This document shows positions 1 through 9,449 of a stretch of DNA of 64,000 nucleotides, in pieces. The notes below the pieces were generated by a model. The model ran no database searches, was not told where the DNA came from, and was given only the letters and a program-made list of their open reading frames with translations. Every line of letters starts with the position of its first letter. The stretch's first letter is position 1. The translations under genes were made by a program, and so were the position numbers. The stretch covers positions 35,633 through 99,632 of the forward strand of contig JACEFZ010017880.1 of NCBI GenBank assembly GCA_014155875.1. Direction: 5' to 3'. This stretch comes from Cepaea nemoralis. Its lineage: Eukaryota > Mollusca > Gastropoda > Stylommatophora > Helicidae.

Positions 1-48
<48 letters not shown>
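1..48. repeat. (TC)n microsatellite, cut by the window edge
   Basis: This is an uninterrupted TC dinucleotide run at the left edge. Its true length cannot be seen. Confidence 0.95.
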
Positions 49-51
<3 letters not shown>

Positions 52-530
52 CTTATCCCAACGAATCTTAACAACTACGACAACTCAACACAGCACAAGT
101 TCTAAGTCAGCTCCGACAGACAGGATTACAGGAATAGTTCTTGACATCAACAGTGACACACATATACAAGAAAACAAAGTATGAGACACAAGAAGACAGA
201 GACAATACAAGAATTTGCTTTTAAACACGCTCATCACAGGGTAGAACTAATTCGACATGAAACCATGATTCATTTATTTCAACTTTATTCACGAAACACT
301 TTGAACAAAACAAATCACACACCGTGAAAGAAACACACAAGCAATGGAGGACTGGGTCTGAACATGGCGGCTTCCATGAAACACAGCTGCTCAGAGGATA
401 TTCACATTGTAAATATAGTGTCTAATATATAAGGGGCCTACGTCATCGGGATTCCACAAGGCTCACTCGCCATGGGCAGGCCTGTCCAACCTGCCACTCC
501 ATACAGTAGTAACGAAGACACAAACAATAA
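49..530. other. unassigned intergenic DNA
   Basis: I see no coding potential, tRNA-like boxes or tandem repeat here. The stretch is A-rich and ordinary up to the start of the foldback element at about 533. Confidence 0.5.
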
Positions 531-532
531 AT

Positions 533-772
533 TGCATGATTTATTGCCTGGCATATTTCGCTTCATCTCGTCAGGTACATACTGCAGAAATCACACAACA
601 TAAAATAAATTAATTAGATACATCCTTCAAGCTGAAATATACACATATTCAGCGAGTAATTTAAATTGTCTAACAAATTACTGTGCGAATATGTGTATAT
701 TTCAGCTTGAAGGATTATGCACCTTTATGTACCTGACGAGATGCAACGAAATATGCCAGTCAATAAATCGTC
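533..772. mobile_element. foldback / MITE-like inverted-repeat element
   Basis: Two imperfect inverted arms (about 533-645 and 687-772) read GATTTATTG.CTGGCATATTTCG...CATCTCGTCAGGTACAT on the plus strand of the left arm and its complement on the right. The inner part, CTTCAAGCTGAAATATACAC, is perfectly mirrored. The centre forms a further short stem (AGTAATTT / AAATTACT). The left arm has about 35 extra bases (near 590-625). There is no coding capacity, so a non-autonomous palindromic element is the simplest reading. I did not identify terminal motifs or a target duplication. Confidence 0.7.
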
Positions 773-944
773 CATACAAGTCAACAAGAGTATATGTTAG
801 CCTGGTGGACTTTCATGAAAACATCATATACAAGTACATTTTTTTAGGGTGTGAAAGTATGGACTTTTGCCCATGCCACGCAGCGTGTGGGGAATATGGA
901 AAGCAAGAAAAACATGCATATTTCTAGACCAATCAGGAGTCAAT

Positions 945-1070
945 AATTGACATGGTCAGTACCACATCCGCCTTTACTTCCCATAGAATCTCCTGGTGCC
1001 AAGTTTAGACTTGGTCGACTTTGAAGCCCGGGTATATTTTGAAAAATGGAGATTGAAACACACGAACACC
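945..1070 (-). repeat. SINE family 3 body fragment (minus)
   Basis: On the minus strand this resembles the dispersed SINE body seen at 54.6 and 56.3 kb: a shared ACCAGGAGA/GGAAGTAAAGGCGG block followed by a 'gaccacatca'-like block. The tRNA-like head is not clear in this copy. Confidence 0.5.
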
Positions 1071-1204
1071 AGGCCAGCCATCAAGCGTGCTAGCCACTAC
1101 TCAATCCGTGCTGACACAAAAGTCATTGACAAACGGTTAAGAACAACTGGTGTCTGGTGGGAAAACTAAAGGACTCTTTTCCATGAATTGAGACGTGTGG
1201 GGTG

Positions 1205-1330
1205 CGTGGTGCTAGCCCCTTATTTTACTGAACAATGGCCACTCAGCCTGTGATGTGGTCAGTATAATGCCGGCCACCTTTAATGCCAGGACATCGCCTG
1301 GTTCCTATTTGAGGCTGGTCATCTGACATA
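1205..1330 (-). repeat. SINE family 3 body fragment (minus)
   Basis: Read on the minus strand this carries the family's body (aggaaccaggcgatgtcct..., attaaaggtggccggc...) ending near a 'gctagcacca'-like box. It is diverged and has no head. Confidence 0.5.
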
Positions 1331-1483
1331 TATACAGACATTACTTTAGTTGGAAATTCTTCAATTGTAAATACAGACATTTTTATTAGACACTTGTCAA
1401 ACCCTATATACAGACAATATTTGTTGGGAGTCCTTATTCCCAAACAGGGCCCTGAAACATGTATTCCTACATGTATTCCCTAA

Positions 1484-1550
1484 CCCTAACCTTAACCCAG
1501 ACCCTAACGCAAACCCTAACCCTAACCCCATCCCTAACCCTAATCATACA
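1484..1550. repeat. degenerate interstitial telomeric repeat (CCCTAA)n
   Basis: About ten CCCTAA-type units with substitutions (CCTTAA, CCCAGA, CCCTAACGCAAA) run on the plus strand. This is the complement of the metazoan TTAGGG telomere repeat. It is an internal patch, not a chromosome end, because ordinary sequence lies on both sides. Confidence 0.85.
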
Positions 1551-1559
1551 CAATAGCAC

Positions 1560-2690
1560 TTGCTTGCCTTCTTTATTATATTACATCCTTCTATTATATG
1601 TGTGTATGTATACTTAATACATTATACTGGCCCCCAATGATACGTCAGTTTGTAATGCTCTCTAATATAGAAGATATAGACATCACGTGACCAGCCCTGT
1701 TTGGGAATAATCACTTCGATATTTGTTTGTTTGTTCCTTGTTTGTTTCGTTTTGTAAAACTCGTCAAATCTTAAATACATACACTATTTTTAGTAGATAC
1801 TCTTCAACTTAAAAATACAGAGATTTATTAGAAATTGGTCACATCCAAACGTAAATACAGATAATTTTTATATTAGAAACTCGTCACATGTAAATCGAAA
1901 CATTATCTTTGTTAGAAATTCCTCAAATACTAAATACAAACGCTATTTCAAACTGAGATTCACAAATATCATAGATACTGTCATTATTTCAGATACAGAC
2001 ACAAGAAATCATAGATACAGACATAATACAAATCTTATGTACAGTCATTGTTTCATTTAAGTGGTGCATTTATTTCTATAATGTTTTATAACATCAATGT
2101 CCCGTGACTGATTTATAAATGTACATCATCCCCTGTCTAATCTCCCAGACTCCCCTATCTCCTACCATTATGCGATGGTGATGAATAAGACAAACTAACT
2201 CATTCTTTCCGTGGCAGGTATTACTTTAAGAAATGACTCGTTCAGAAGAAAAGAAAATACAAGTATGTGACAGTGAAATAACTCGTTCTTGTGAGGACAG
2301 TCATTAATTTGAATGTAGATACCAAACAATTTAGAGCATGACGGTACAAAGAGTTACATTACTAACACTATAGTACTGTTGACGCTACTGTAACATCCAC
2401 GATAGAGTTAACAGACAGAATGAGAAAAATATGTTATGTAGCAGGAAAAAAACAGATAGAACAAGGAGTTATAGTAATAAAAAGGCCACAATTAATTCAT
2501 GCCAGACATGTTTGGGATATCAGGAGAAGAAAGGTGCCAGATATTTAAAGTAGAGAGACATTACTGGCACAGTCTGAGATGTTATGACATTAGAAATAAA
2601 CCACTTAACATAAAAACACAACATCTCAAAAGTCCAATTTTCAAACACATCAATTCAACACTAGACCACATTATATGTATACAGCTTCAT
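1560..2690. other. unassigned AT-rich intergenic DNA
   Basis: From about 1330 to 2040 there are weak short repeats of the type 'aaatacagacattatttt.ttagaaa.tcgtcaaa', suggesting a very degraded 35-40 bp minisatellite. The remainder shows nothing I can support. Confidence 0.4.
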
Positions 2691-2734
2691 CCTCCCCTCC
2701 TTCTTCTTGTTCTTTCTTCTTCTATACTTCCTCC

Positions 2735-2878
2735 TCCTCCTCCTCTACACCCCCTCTACATCTTCTTCTTCTTCTTCTTCTTCTTCTTCTTCTTCTTCTT
2801 CTTCTTCTTCTTCTTCTTCTTCGTCAGTTAATGCTTTCACATCGTGCGTATCCTTCTCTTTCGCTCCTTTTAATTAAT

Positions 2879-2967
<89 letters not shown>

Positions 2968-3072
2968 ACTACTACTACTACTACTACTACTACTGCTGCT
3001 GCTACTACTACTACTCCTGCTGCTGCTGCTACTACTACTACTACTGCTGCTGCTACTACTACTACTATGCTG

Positions 3073-3137
<65 letters not shown>

Positions 3138-3330
3138 ACTACTACTACTACTGCTCCTGCTGCTGCTACTATGCTGCTGATGCTGCTACTACTACTACTA
3201 CTACTACTACTACTATTGCTGCTGCTGCTGCTGCTGCTGCTACTACTACTACTCCTGCTGCTGCTACTATGCTGCTGCTGCTACTATGCTGCTGCTGCTA
3301 CTATTTTGCTGTGTTTTTTTTTTAAAGTTA
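2735..3330. repeat. compound trinucleotide array (CTT)n then (CTA/CTG)n
   Basis: A (CTT)n block (about 2760-2822) is followed, after about 55 bp of ordinary sequence, by some 430 bp of CTA and CTG triplets in alternating blocks, ending in a T run near 3308. Long leucine, tyrosine or alanine open frames here are artefacts of the triplet repeat. CTG blocks are flanked by CTA blocks, with rare CTC and ATG interruptions. Confidence 0.95.
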
Positions 3331-3615
3331 TTTACCTGTTTGTATAATAGTCTTTGACACATTGTAGAAACAAAAGGACATCACTTGGTGAGAGTGGCAA
3401 ACCAGCCACTTTACTCGCTGCTACTCTCCCCTCGTCTCGATCGGGAGGCCCATGTCCTTGTATTCCATGGAGGAGCTGTCACTGTACGTCTGGCATGTCT
3501 AGATAATGGAGATCAAGGCGGATGTGAAATGAAGGTATATTCTCTCTGGAAAAGTCATTGCCATCTGCCCACTGCATGTACTGAATAGACTGTTTAACTG
3601 ACTGAAAGCAATGTT

Positions 3616-4624
3616 CTACTGGCTAGATTGTCCGGAGTGGCCATGAGATGATGAAGTAAAGTTATAGAAATGAGCGTCGCACGAACTATCACCTTTGCCG
3701 AACAGACATTTTCTTCGCAGCTTATTTTGAAGTCGTTGTTTCGGACTGGGAGAAACCAGTAGTAGTTTGCTGAAGCTGGCTGATGGCGAATCAAGAATTG
3801 AATCTTCAGGCATCACTTCCTGATCACTATCGGCATCAAAACGATCAAAACGAAGACACTGTTTGTCATTCCGTGCCAGTTTTTCTCTTTTGGAGAGAGG
3901 AAGTTTTCGTTTTCTGTCTGAAATGACGAGGGATCGAGCAGACTCTGCAAACGAATAGTCTCCGAAAATATTTCTTGGATTTTTGCACTCATTACTTAGA
4001 GGCAAAGCAAATAATCTTGATTTTGGCAAGAAGAAAACATCTCTCTCTGTATCACAAGATAGATTCATAGAATAATCCACACATTCTACATCCACAATGT
4101 TGCAGTCATCTTTAGAATTGCTTTTCACAACAGGAATTTTATTGCACTTATCACCACAGCTATGGCTGTTATCAGTGTTGTTGAGAGGGAACTCTTCGTT
4201 GGATAGTGCCATTGCAGAGTAACGTTGCACTCCATTAGGTGAGTCACTTCCATTAATATCAACTGCTGCAACTCCATTGGAACCAAACAACTTTCTCACA
4301 CGGACGTGCCCACGTATGCGACTCATTCTCTTAGGCTTCAGAATTCTTCTGTTTGCTGGGGCCCAAGGATGTGGAGTAGTAATGGCGCCAGCACAGAGTT
4401 GTGCTTCTCGACCATTACCGTGAGCACGGCCTAATCGATCTCTCAGGTAGACAAATGACGCTGAAGAGTTTCTGTCCGGTGACGAGCAGATCAGATGGTC
4501 GCTATTATCGACTGCCATCGGGCGATTAGTTCCTCGGTCTCCAGCTGTACTCTGGCTCACACTGCAGTCACAGACTCGATCACAGCCGTTGTGGGTGCCT
4601 GAGTGGTCTGCGAATGTTGGTTGC
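3616..4624 (-). CDS. terminal coding exon of an uncharacterised two-exon gene
   Basis: Seen: the minus-strand frame is open from a 3' splice acceptor (pyrimidine-rich ...TTATTTCTGCTCCAACAG, AG complementary to 4625-4626) to a TAG at 3618-3616. Joined to the exon at 7489-7434 it completes a split GGG codon and yields 354 residues. The protein has no long hydrophobic segment or signal peptide. It is rich in Ser, Asn, Asp, Lys and Arg and looks largely disordered. A basic block near residues 110-140 (PWAPANRRILKPKRMSRIRG, then HVRVRKLFG) and a C-terminal block (SPSPKQRLQNKLRRKCLFG) are the most motif-like parts. Both end in a basic-(X)-LFG motif resembling RxL cyclin-docking peptides, which is inference only. 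Codon use is varied and not repeat-like, and no family is recognised. A clear AATAAA was not found just downstream; TTTAAT at about 2869 on the plus strand reads ATTAAA on the gene strand. Coding status is fairly secure, function unknown. Confidence 0.75.
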
Positions 4625-4694
4625 CTGTTGGAGCAGAAATAACATAACTACAGTATTACTAAACTCTGTCTGTCTCTTTCTCTATTTTTATACG

Positions 4695-4850
4695 TGTGTG
4701 TGTGTGTGTGTGTGTGTGTGTTTATTTGTTTGTGTTATTTGTTTGTGTGTCTGGGTATTTTGTGTATGGGTGTGTGTGTAAGGATATATGAGTAATTATA
4801 TGTTTGTGATTGTGTGTGTGTGTGTTTTGAAGTGAGTATTTATTAAGTGC
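4695..4850. repeat. (TG)n tract and TG-rich flank
   Basis: A (GT)n run of about 26 bases at 4695-4721 is followed by degenerate TGTTTGTGTGT-like sequence. TG-rich sequence with 'atctgtgttt' motifs continues loosely to about 5240. Confidence 0.85.
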
Positions 4851-5639
4851 CCTTTTATCTGTGCTTATGTTTGTTTGTTGATGCAGATTTATCTGTGTTT
4901 ATTTCTTGTCTGTTGTTGTTAAAGTTTTATTTGTGTCAATGTTTTCCGTTGGGGTTGTATCTGTGTTTGTTTATTTGTTCTGGAAACTATATCTGTGTCC
5001 GTGTATATTATTAATGAAGTGTTATCTATATGTTCTTGCTTTCTAACGAAATTATATTTTTGTCTTTTTATGTTTATTGAAGTTGTTGTCTGTGTCTCTG
5101 CTTGTGATTGTTTAATGGTAAAGTTACGAATGTCTATGTTTTTGTGTTGTGTCTGTGAGAAGATTCGCTTTTTGATAATGAATTTTCTTTAGTCCTTTTG
5201 TTGTCTGTTATTGTGGTTATATCTGTGTTTTTATCGAGTGCACTAGCCAGGCGGCCCTAATTCCTCCGGCTCAAGACTCCCCTGCCATACATCGCAAGGT
5301 ACTATATAGGCAGTAAATGACAGTTAACAGTCAATTAAGTTTCGTTCCTCAACTGACTCTGTTACTTGGGATTATATTGTTGAAAAGCTGCCAGTGCCCA
5401 CTTCCTGTTGTTTCTATTATTGATTGTACTTTCACAAGCGGCAGAATAGTGGTTAGTACACTTGCCTGTCATAAAATCTACTATAAACATTTCCCTCTCA
5501 TCCATTGCTGTCTCTTGTTTTTCATTAATTTATTCCACATCTTATGTTATTATCACCACTGCTTTCATGTGATCTACGTCTCCTCTATAGACGCACTGAT
5601 TACATAGCTGGTACTTTGCTTGCCTACCAAGATAGAGGT

Positions 5640-5800
5640 CTGAATTTAATTCACAGCAATGACAGGGTTAGTTTTGCCTGACAATAAGGCTTTTCGGTCG
5701 ACCCGCCCTCATAGAAATTGGGTGCCAGGAAATGTTTAGAGCATTGTCTGGGAATTAAAGGCGACGACACAGGCAACTAGCCATCTCACCTTGTATCCTG
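5640..5800 (+). repeat. SINE family 3 body fragment (plus)
   Basis: Contains the family's 'tgccaggaaatgttt...gggaattaaaggcgac...actagccatctcacc' body in the plus orientation. No tRNA-like head is visible. Confidence 0.45.
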
Positions 5801-5883
5801 GCCTAGAATATGTGAAAGCCATTTGCTGTCAAGGAACTATGTTTTGCCTTTTGTTGTTACCTGCAGATACTAGAGGAAAGAAT

Positions 5884-6345
5884 ATCTAGATATGCCTCCA
5901 CAGTCAAACATTATATGTCTGTTCTTCCTGGTTATGCCTCCACATTAACACCTGATCTGTCTGTTCTTCCTGGTTATGCCTCCACAATCAAACATTATAT
6001 GTCTGTTCTTCCTGGTTATGCCTCCACATTAACACCTGATCTGTCTGTTCTTCCTGGTTATGCCTCCACAATCAAACATTATCTCTATATCCTTCCTAGT
6101 TATGCCTCCACATTGAAATCTGATGTCTGTTCTTCCTAGTTATGCCTCCAGTCAAACATTATATGTCTCTTCTTCTTAGTTATGCCTCCACAGTCAAATA
6201 TTATATGTCTGTTCTTCTTAGTTATGCCTCCACAGTCAAACATTATATGTCTGTTCTTCCTAGCTTTGCCTCGACCTTATAACCTGATCTGTCCGTTCTT
6301 CCTTGTTATGCTTCCACTTTAAAACCTGATCTGTCTGTTCTTCTT
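5884..6345. repeat. 42-bp minisatellite with two alternating subtypes
   Basis: About eleven copies of a 42-bp unit whose core is GTCTGTTCTTCCTGGTTATG. Two variants alternate, one with a 'cagtcaaacattatat' segment and one with 'cattaacacctgatc'. Because 42 is divisible by three, a 74-residue frame with 14-residue repeats appears at 5915-6139. I treat that as a by-product because the array lies inside the predicted intron and decays at both ends. Confidence 0.9.
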
Positions 6346-6414
6346 ATGGTAATCCGCTGATTGTTCAGAGTACAAGCATAAGTCCATTTCTTTGTTGACG
6401 TCCTGAGTCATATT

Positions 6415-6600
6415 GGGTACATGGTGCTAGCCTGAAATGTGTATAGAACAATCGGCACCGGATGGGTGACGTGGCCAATAACACGCCGCCTTTATTTCCA
6501 AGAACATTTTCTGGTACCTGTTTTAGATTAGGTCGACCTGGGAGCCGAGAGTGTCTGTTACACATGACTACAGGACCTGCAGACAAGCATGCGAGCCGGT
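6415..6600 (-). repeat. SINE family 3 copy (minus)
   Basis: The reverse complement reads from a 'ctcccaggtcgacct' block through 'ggtaccagaaaatg', 'aataaaggcggc', 'cgtcacccatccggtgccga' and 'gctagcaccatgtacc', matching the family body in order. Confidence 0.7.
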
Positions 6601-6605
6601 TGCTA

Positions 6606-6710
6606 CCGGGCGTTCAGTCAGGTAGTATATTCACATACAGCTCGGTATATACAAATCATGTTCAGTCAGGTAGTATATTCACTTAATGCTCGGTATATAC
6701 AAGTCATGTT
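6606..6710. repeat. two tandem ~48-bp units
   Basis: The phrase GTTCAGTCAGGTAGTATATT is followed by CAC...GCTCGGTATATACAA.TCATG, and the whole is repeated once with few differences. Confidence 0.8.
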
Positions 6711-7427
6711 AGAGGCAGCAACTAGGATTAACTTCTGTCGCTGTGTAATCTCAGAAGTATATTTATGTAGAACATTATTTTTACATTACATATGAACAAT
6801 CTAGGAATATAACAACTAGAATCTATGAACAATATAGAATATCACTAGTTGAACCGATGCACGAATGTAAAGTAAAAATAATAGAAGACATCTTACAAAA
6901 TATACAGTGATAGAGCAATTCAGAACTACAACGTCGGTTTAAGCAATATAATGCCAGAACCCTGTTAATGTTATCTTACAAATAAGTGCATATAACGAAA
7001 GCATTAACTGAATTAGTGAAACGTTGTAATTATGAAAAGCGGACATAGCATTAAATTGTACCCATATACGGACAAGAAAAGTATTATAGTGCATATAGTT
7101 GTGAAGAATGTTTGTTCAAAAGACAGAAATAAACAAACACCAAGTCTATTATCTTAAATAACAATAGACATTACTTATCGACACTGTAATGCAGAAATGA
7201 TAAATCGAATGTTGCTTTAAACAGATTTTGGATTGACGATATATTTTAAACAGATTCAGTGCCCCCAAAAAAGTTAGTTATGACTTAAAAGCTGTTGATA
7301 TGGTAGCAGACATGTTACATTTTATATCAAATTAAAGAGGATTGCTTTTTTTTTAAAAACGAAAAAAAAAACCAAAATACTACTACTGTATATTATTAAC
7401 CCATGGCAAATGCGTGAAGAGGATAAA
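6711..7427. other. AT-rich intron DNA, nothing identified
   Basis: There is no open frame of interest, no box A/B and no tandem repeat. Short T and A runs occur near 7347-7373. Confidence 0.5.
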
Positions 7428-7433
7428 ACTTAC

Positions 7434-7489
7434 CCAGAATTGTGACCGCTAGTTGTTGGCCGATATTCTTCAGAAGGCATAGCATTCAT
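7434..7489 (-). CDS. first coding exon of the two-exon gene
   Basis: The minus strand gives ATG at 7489-7487 and 18 codons (MNAMPSEEYRPTTSGHNS) plus two bases, then an exact GTAAGT donor (complement of 7433-7428). The two leftover bases (GG) plus the first base of the exon at 4624 make GGG, and the frame then runs into the 1009-bp terminal exon. The total of 56 + 1009 = 1065 bases is 355 codons including stop. A second in-frame ATG three codons downstream could also serve as start. The spliced structure is predicted from sequence alone. Confidence 0.7.
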
Positions 7490-7625
7490 GTTGATCTTGA
7501 ATTAATAATCCACAACTGCTTCAAGAAATACAAAACAAATTAACACACATTTACTGGGCTGAAGGTTCTCACTGAGACTACACTACTGTCAGCAAGATTA
7601 CACCACAGTTAAAACTTTCTAGAAG

Positions 7626-7703
7626 ATTGTCACTGACAATCCAGCTAACACTTTCCAGAAGATATTGTCACTGACAATCCAGCTAACACTTTCCAGAAGA
7701 TAT
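7626..7703 (-). repeat. duplicated 38-bp unit in the predicted 5' leader
   Basis: Two near-perfect 38-bp direct repeats (7628-7665, 7666-7703). Each overlaps a 15-base inverted repeat ATTGTCACTGACAAT (7626-7640, 7664-7678). They sit between the TATA-like element and the ATG, so they would fall in the 5' untranslated leader or just below the start site. Confidence 0.8.
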
Positions 7704-7750
7704 TCTTCGGCTATCCAGAATGAATTGAGACGGAGAGCTGTGTCCCGCAG

Positions 7751-7859
7751 TATATACTTCACACTTGACCACGCTTGGTATGAACGAACAGCCAAGAGAC
7801 CGCGCTCCACGCTGCCGTGTAGCACGTGACTAAGAGACGACTGCGATTGGTTACCCAAT
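7751..7859 (-). promoter_or_regulatory. candidate promoter of the two-exon gene
   Basis: Upstream of the ATG on the minus strand lie, from proximal to distal, TATATA (7751-7756), the E-box CACGTG (7823-7828), a CCAAT box (complement of 7846-7850) and an inverted CCAAT (7855-7859). The order and spacing (CCAAT roughly 90-100 bp upstream of TATA) are plausible for an RNA polymerase II promoter. These are matches by eye, and the start site is unknown. Confidence 0.5.
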
Positions 7860-7860
7860 G

Positions 7861-8184
7861 GTATAACTCCGCCTTATGGATATCGTAGTCGGCTATTCAA
7901 GCCTGACCAGGTGGTCTATAGCCACGCGCGCTGACACAAGTTCTCACTCGCTACTGTACCCATGACAACACCTTCCGCATCCTCTACACCACTTAGCCCA
8001 TCCCTTACAATACCCTTCTCACCCCCTACAACACTCCTCCACAACCCCCTCCCCTCCCCTGCCCCTAACGAACCCAACCTTTGACAACTCACTATCTTTC
8101 ACAAAGAGGTAAATTAAGAGGTTATAAAGAAAAGCAGCGGCTTCCAATGTCTAAAATTAAAATTGGCTTGAAGTCAATTTTCAA
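7861..8184. other. unassigned sequence upstream of the gene
   Basis: A C-rich stretch (about 7960-8085) with repeated 'cccctcc' and 'ccacaaccccc' words, then ordinary sequence. No feature is supported beyond possible upstream regulatory DNA. Confidence 0.4.
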
Positions 8185-8365
8185 AATTAAGCCGGGCTTC
8201 TATGTGGACCCAGGCTAACCTGAGTGTCAGGAAATGTCTTGGGAAGTAAAGGCAGTCCGCTGACATTGGCCACTTCACCCACCAATCGGTCTACAAACAT
8301 ACGGGTCTAGCACCATATGCCCAACAGGCTTGAAGTCGATGTAAAAGGTCCCTTTATTTGGTTGT
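8185..8365 (+). repeat. SINE family 3 body (plus)
   Basis: Carries the ordered blocks 'cctgagtgtcaggaaatgtc', 'gggaagtaaaggcag', 'cacttcacccacca', 'ggtctacaaacata' and 'gtctagcaccatatgcccaa' shared with copies at 39.1, 54.6 and 56.3 kb. The tRNA-like head is lost. Confidence 0.75.
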
Positions 8366-8529
8366 AGATAAGGGACCTCTGTTTTACTCCCTAGGGATAT
8401 AGTTAGCCTCGTATTGCAACCTATCGGCAATCGATGGATGTTGTCGTCAGCATCACGCTGGTGCATTCACTTTCCAGCAAATTTCCTGGCAACTATTTTA
8501 GACTGCGTCGATATTAGGTGCTGATCCTG

Positions 8530-8710
8530 TTGTCGTGAGTTTAAATCCGCATCGAGACTATATTTTAAATTGACCTCGGCTCTCGGGTATAGCCAGCCTA
8601 AAATGGGTACGAGGAAATGTCGTCGGCAGTAATGGCTGACCGTGATACAGAACACATCACCCATTGTGTGCCGATGGGCCCATGCATATACTGGTATAGC
8701 ACCTGCCACA
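8530..8710 (+). repeat. SINE family 3 copy (plus)
   Basis: B-box-like GTTTAAATCC followed by 'gcatcgag', the 'ctctcgggtatagccagcctaaaatggg' region, 'aggaaatgtc', 'cacatcaccca' and 'tatagcacc' appear in family order. Confidence 0.7.
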
Positions 8711-8837
8711 GAAGTGTACATGGGTCATTTACTATTTCTTCTTTACGAGCTTGGAGTCCAGGCCAGTATTGGGATTCGAACGCATGATATTTCATGGGAA
8801 CAAAGACAATTGAATATCGAGGTCCTAGCGAGGCTGT

Positions 8838-9215
8838 GAAGAAACGTAAGCTGGTTGAAAAAATGAAAACGAGACAAGTGAAGTATGTAGTCCACATTAA
8901 AACGCATAAAAGTTTTATAAAAGCCATACAGAAAAATAAGAAGGTGTGCGAGCAAGAGGTAGATAACGATACAAACGGGAAGATAACATCAAGAGAGAGA
9001 CAACGATACAAACGGGAAGATAACATCAAGAGAGAGACAACGATATAAATGGGAAGATAACATCAAGTGGTAGACAACTATACAAACGGGAAGATAACAT
9101 CAAGAGGTAGACAAATAACAGCCCAATAGAGTGTATAACTGTGGTGAGAGGCAAGAAAGTGTTCGAGATATATTGCAGCAAATGTGTAATGAGAAGACGG
9201 TAGAGATTTACTGAG
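8838..9215 (+). pseudogene. LINE 3'-end fragment with an internal 37-bp tandem repeat
   Basis: Degenerate translation resembles the C-terminus of a non-LTR RT ORF, with pieces like RKLVEKMKTRQVKY and QRYKREDNIKR. It is homologous to the LINE 3' end at 48.4 kb, where W-E-D-N-I-K is clearer. In this copy the segment encoding RQRYK-REDNIK is expanded to about four 37-bp units (8962-9115). Because 37 is not a multiple of three the expansion scrambles the frame. The flank ends near the (GA)n tract. Confidence 0.6.
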
Positions 9216-9337
9216 TTCCCATGCGATTTTTTTAAATGGTGCAATATTTACATGGGGTATTCTGTCTTTTCCTCTTATCTGAGCGGACTAGATATCCGAT
9301 ATCCGATGTCATTATCGGTAGGTAGGGGACAGGTGTC

Positions 9338-9407
<70 letters not shown>

Positions 9408-9434
9408 GAGAGACAGACAGACAGAGAGAGAGAG
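9338..9434. repeat. (GA)n microsatellite with GACA interruptions
   Basis: AG/GA repeats of almost 100 bp with late 'gacagaca' interruptions. Arg-Glu and Leu-Ser open frames across it are artefacts. Confidence 0.95.
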
Positions 9435-9449
9435 TTGTTATCACATTCA

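Larger units (their letters stand above)
4625..7433 (-). other. predicted intron of the two-exon gene
   Basis: The 2809-bp intron is bounded by GTAAGT (complement of 7433-7428) and CAG (complement of 4627-4625). It contains a TG-rich tract, a 42-bp minisatellite, SINE debris and AT-rich sequence around 6700-7380 in which I see nothing else. Confidence 0.7.

Noticed and set aside
2675..3325. 216-residue leucine/tyrosine/alanine frame
   Set aside because: Pure translation of the CTT and CTA/CTG triplet arrays.
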